34,102 bases of DNA from Comamonadaceae bacterium. Lineage in GTDB: Bacteria > Pseudomonadota > Gammaproteobacteria > Burkholderiales > Burkholderiaceae_C. Both the position numbers and the translations under genes were made by a program. This document shows positions 32,786 to 34,102 of this stretch, in pieces; the stretch's first letter is position 1; every line of letters begins with the position of its first letter. The DNA lies in NCBI GenBank assembly GCA_027486495.1, contig JAIXOZ010000149.1, positions 1 to 34,102 on the forward strand. Reading direction: 5' to 3'. The notes beneath the pieces were generated by a model. It was not told the origin of the DNA, did no database searches, and saw only the letters and a list, made by a program, of their open reading frames with translations.

Positions 32786-33096
32786 TTAGGCGTATGGTGC
32801 ACCAAAAAGGGAGGCGAGATGTTGCTGTTCTTTGGAGGAATAGCGAACAACCCCGACTGGAACATATTTGCCAAGCGAAGCCTGTAGAGAATCTGCCTGA
32901 TCGGGGGTAAATCCACCGCAAAGTTCAATCAATTGAACGCCTTCCCTTACAAGATCATTGGCAACGAAGATGGCCTATTCAAAGGAAGAAACACAAACAA
33001 CCGTTGTCCAGAAAACAGGGGAATTTATTGTGGCCCAGCTAGTGACCGGAACATAGCCCGGGCCTTTATGATCATCGCGAATTGAGTGAAGGTCAT
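32786..33096 (-). pseudogene. DUF6506-like protein gene, disrupted by a frameshift and a nonsense codon
   Basis: The C-terminal part is clear: ANDLVREGVQLIELCGGFTP, continuing to SLFGAPYA and stop at 32786, resembles the DUF6506 family. Reading upstream, an in-frame TAG at 32975-32977 interrupts the frame (SSFE, stop, AIFVAN). Further upstream the continuation GYVPVTSWATINSPVFW is in frame, but the likely start MTFTQFAMIIKA (ATG at 33096) is in another frame, so about one base is missing near 33056-33064 in a GGCCCGGGC-type run. Two separate lesions make a functional product unlikely. It starts 20 bp after the brnA stop. Confidence 0.75.
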
Positions 33097-33116
33097 GGAT
33101 GCGCGTAACGTCGAAG

Positions 33117-33416
33117 TCAAGCCGCGACGCGCTTGCGCGAGGTCGCTCTTGGACGAGCAGATAAATTTCTCTCCACTTCCATGCGAAGCGCTGCATTGAT
33201 CCGCGACTGATAGCCAGCCCCCTTCGACTTGAAGAACTCCAAAATGTCCGCATCCAAACGCACTGAGGTGAGAACCTTCGTGGGTGTAGCCTGCGGCCCG
33301 CGGCCCCGCTTCAGCACTGGCGCGCCCAGCATGTCCTCAGTCCATGCTGGATTGTCCGGGTCGTTGACCTTAGCCGAGGTTTTCTTTGGCAACTTGGCGG
33401 TAGTAGCGAGCTTCAT
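33117..33416 (-). CDS. brnA: BrnA family antitoxin
   Basis: A 99-residue antitoxin of the type II BrnT/BrnA system. It shows the conserved DNPAWTEDML (about residues 21-30) and a C-terminal ribbon-helix-helix-like DNA-binding part (VLTSVRLDADILEFFKSKG and GYQSRINAALR). BrnA binds BrnT and represses the operon. The start at 33416 lies 47 bp inside the brnT frame, an overlap of the kind seen in brnTA operons, with AAAGG upstream. The gene itself appears intact although its toxin partner is truncated. Confidence 0.9.
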   Translation of the reverse strand: MKLATTAKLPKKTSAKVNDPDNPAWTEDMLGAPVLKRGRGPQATPTKVLTSVRLDADILEFFKSKGAGYQSRINAALRMEVERNLSARPRATSRKRVAA

Positions 33417-33558
33417 GTTTTTCTGCCTTTCGCAGCGAGATCATGTGAGGCCCTGTCGGGCGCTCGGTGTAAACCATCACAACCACTTCTGACTTGAGAA
33501 GACCGAAACAGACCAAGCGCTCTTCGCCGTAGTCTTGCCGTTTGTCCTCGCGAGTCAC
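33370..33558 (-). pseudogene. brnT: BrnT family toxin, 5'-truncated by an IS end
   Basis: The remaining 62 codons cover the C-terminal two-thirds of BrnT, a RelE-like ribonuclease toxin of about 90 residues: REDKRQDYGEERLVCFGLL, then VVVMVYTERPTG and MISLRKAEKHEARYY. Upstream of about 33558 the similarity stops and IS sequence begins, so the N-terminal WD/KHG-containing segment is lost. A GTG at 33558 could start a shortened product, but without the N-terminal strands activity is doubtful. Confidence 0.85.
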
Positions 33559-33740
33559 TGAATCGCCCCGGGTTTCGTGGAGGCCAGTTGGTTTGAGACC
33601 TCGGTCTCGTTGCTCTCGGCTAATTGCCGGTAGTACTTCACCTCAGCTTCAGCCGGTGGAATATACCCAATCGAGCTGAGCAGTCGGTGGTGGTTGAACC
33701 AAGCTACCCATTCAAGGGTTGCCAGTTCCAATGCCTGAAT
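33555..33740 (-). mobile_element. IS3-family orfB C-terminal remnant with right-end inverted repeat
   Basis: In the minus frame the sequence encodes the end of an IS3-family transposase OrfB: ALELATLEWVAWFNHHRLL, SSIGYIPPAEAEVKYYRQ, and on to KPGAIQ with stop at 33555-33557. The terminal repeat begins TGAATCGCCCCGGGTTTCG at about 33559 and marks the junction with brnT. Similarity ends near 33740, so only about 185 bp of the element remain. The terminal repeat differs from the IS2-group end at 230, so the two remnants come from different elements. Confidence 0.82.
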
Positions 33741-33959
33741 TTTTGTACAGGTATAAATTCACCATGAAACCCGACACTCCTTGCTGGTCATCCGCTGAGG
33801 TTCGTCAGTCGGCGCGGTGTCAAACTATAACCTTAATGTTTTCATTTTTAGAAGTCGAGTGCAGCCAATACAAAACAATTGAGGGCACCCTGAGCCCCAG
33901 AGCCTCAAGCTGGATGTCCGCAAAATTGTCCTGAACCGCATCCCTGATAATCCCACCCC

Positions 33960-34102
33960 ATGACCCTCATCAACACCCTCTTCCCCCTGGGCTGGCAGCA
34001 CTACCTGCTGGGCGGCCTCACCATTGGCGCTGGCGTGGCGCTGCTTTATTGGTTCAACGGCTGGGTCGGCGGCATGAGTTCCGTGTTTTCCAGCAGTTGG
34101 TC
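33960..34102 (+). CDS. YeeE/YedE family (DUF395) transporter, partial
   Basis: The first 47 codons of a membrane protein that continues beyond the window. MTLINTLFPLGWQHYLLGGL, then IGAGVALLYWFNGWVGGMSS, matches the first helix and G-rich loop of YeeE/YedE proteins, which take up thiosulfate or other sulfur compounds. No strong ribosome-binding site is visible directly upstream. Between the IS remnant and this gene (33741-33959) no other gene is recognised. Confidence 0.75.
   Translation, partial: MTLINTLFPLGWQHYLLGGLTIGAGVALLYWFNGWVGGMSSVFSSSW

Noticed and set aside
32324..32887. A 187-codon plus-strand open frame after earP
   Set aside because: It is antisense to the VOC gene and the DUF6506-like remnant, both of which show family patterns on the minus strand.
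32786..33253. Stop-codon readthrough or programmed frameshifting instead of a pseudogene
   Set aside because: Two different recoding events would be needed in one short gene, with no visible slippery heptamer plus structure; decay beside other broken genes is simpler.
1..33740. Composite transposon bounded by the IS ends at 230 and 33559
   Set aside because: The two terminal repeats belong to different IS groups, the right one is a short remnant, and the interval carries housekeeping genes such as uvrC, pgsA, hupB and tRNAs.
33719..33934. A 71-codon plus-strand open frame before the YeeE-like gene
   Set aside because: Its start overlaps the IS remnant and the sequence shows no recognisable pattern; a start at the inner ATG (33764) cannot be excluded but has no support.

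Overview
The window looks like chromosomal DNA of a betaproteobacterium of the order Burkholderiales, most probably Comamonadaceae (inference). Pointers are two periplasmic Bug/TctC-type solute-binding proteins, an EarP arginine rhamnosyltransferase, a hupB-tRNA-ppiD arrangement, GC-rich genes, and many CaiB/BaiF-type and other acyl-CoA enzymes.

Positions 1-460 hold the left end and orfA start of an IS2-group IS3-family insertion sequence, then a gene-free stretch. Positions 460-22080 are a catabolic island built around CoA thioesters. An IclR-family regulator and a racemase-like CaiB/BaiF protein (minus strand, overlapping by 4 bp) diverge from a 12-gene plus-strand operon (2634-15432). Its genes mostly overlap or lie within 6 bp, and the one larger gap (80 bp) precedes the solute-binding protein. 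The order is acyl-CoA ligase, cyclase/hydrolase, family III CoA-transferase, acyl-CoA dehydrogenase, Bug solute-binding protein, FMO-type flavin monooxygenase, degenerate thiolase plus DUF35 partner (probable retro-aldolase pair), APH-like kinase plus small helical protein (reminiscent of the LvaA/LvaB 4-hydroxyacyl-CoA kinase pair), a lipocalin-like protein, and a family I-type CoA-transferase. A convergent four-gene minus-strand operon (20705-15577) adds a second Bug protein, an NDP-forming acyl-CoA synthetase, a nitronate-monooxygenase-like flavoprotein and an enoyl-CoA hydratase. A luciferase-like monooxygenase (21004) diverges from it. A 13-bp motif, TATTTTCGAAATT, occurs as single or paired sites in both divergent promoter regions, suggesting that the local IclR regulator controls the whole island. 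The substrate cannot be read from sequence; a cyclic or branched, ketone-forming organic acid is a reasonable guess.

Positions 22174-31021 become a housekeeping region. It holds a cupin-like gene, a gene-poor stretch, tRNA-His with a clear terminator, ppiD, tRNA-Val with a terminator, hupB with a palindrome-rich leader, a tartrate/D-malate dehydrogenase, an EamA exporter, pgsA and uvrC. earP follows on the plus strand without an adjacent efp.

Positions 32213-33740 are a decay zone: an orphan C-terminal coding tail, a VOC protein, a DUF6506-like gene broken by a frameshift and a nonsense codon, an intact BrnA antitoxin, a BrnT toxin whose 5' half is cut off by an IS3-family end, and the last 60 codons of that IS's orfB. 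The window ends inside a YeeE/YedE-type transporter gene.
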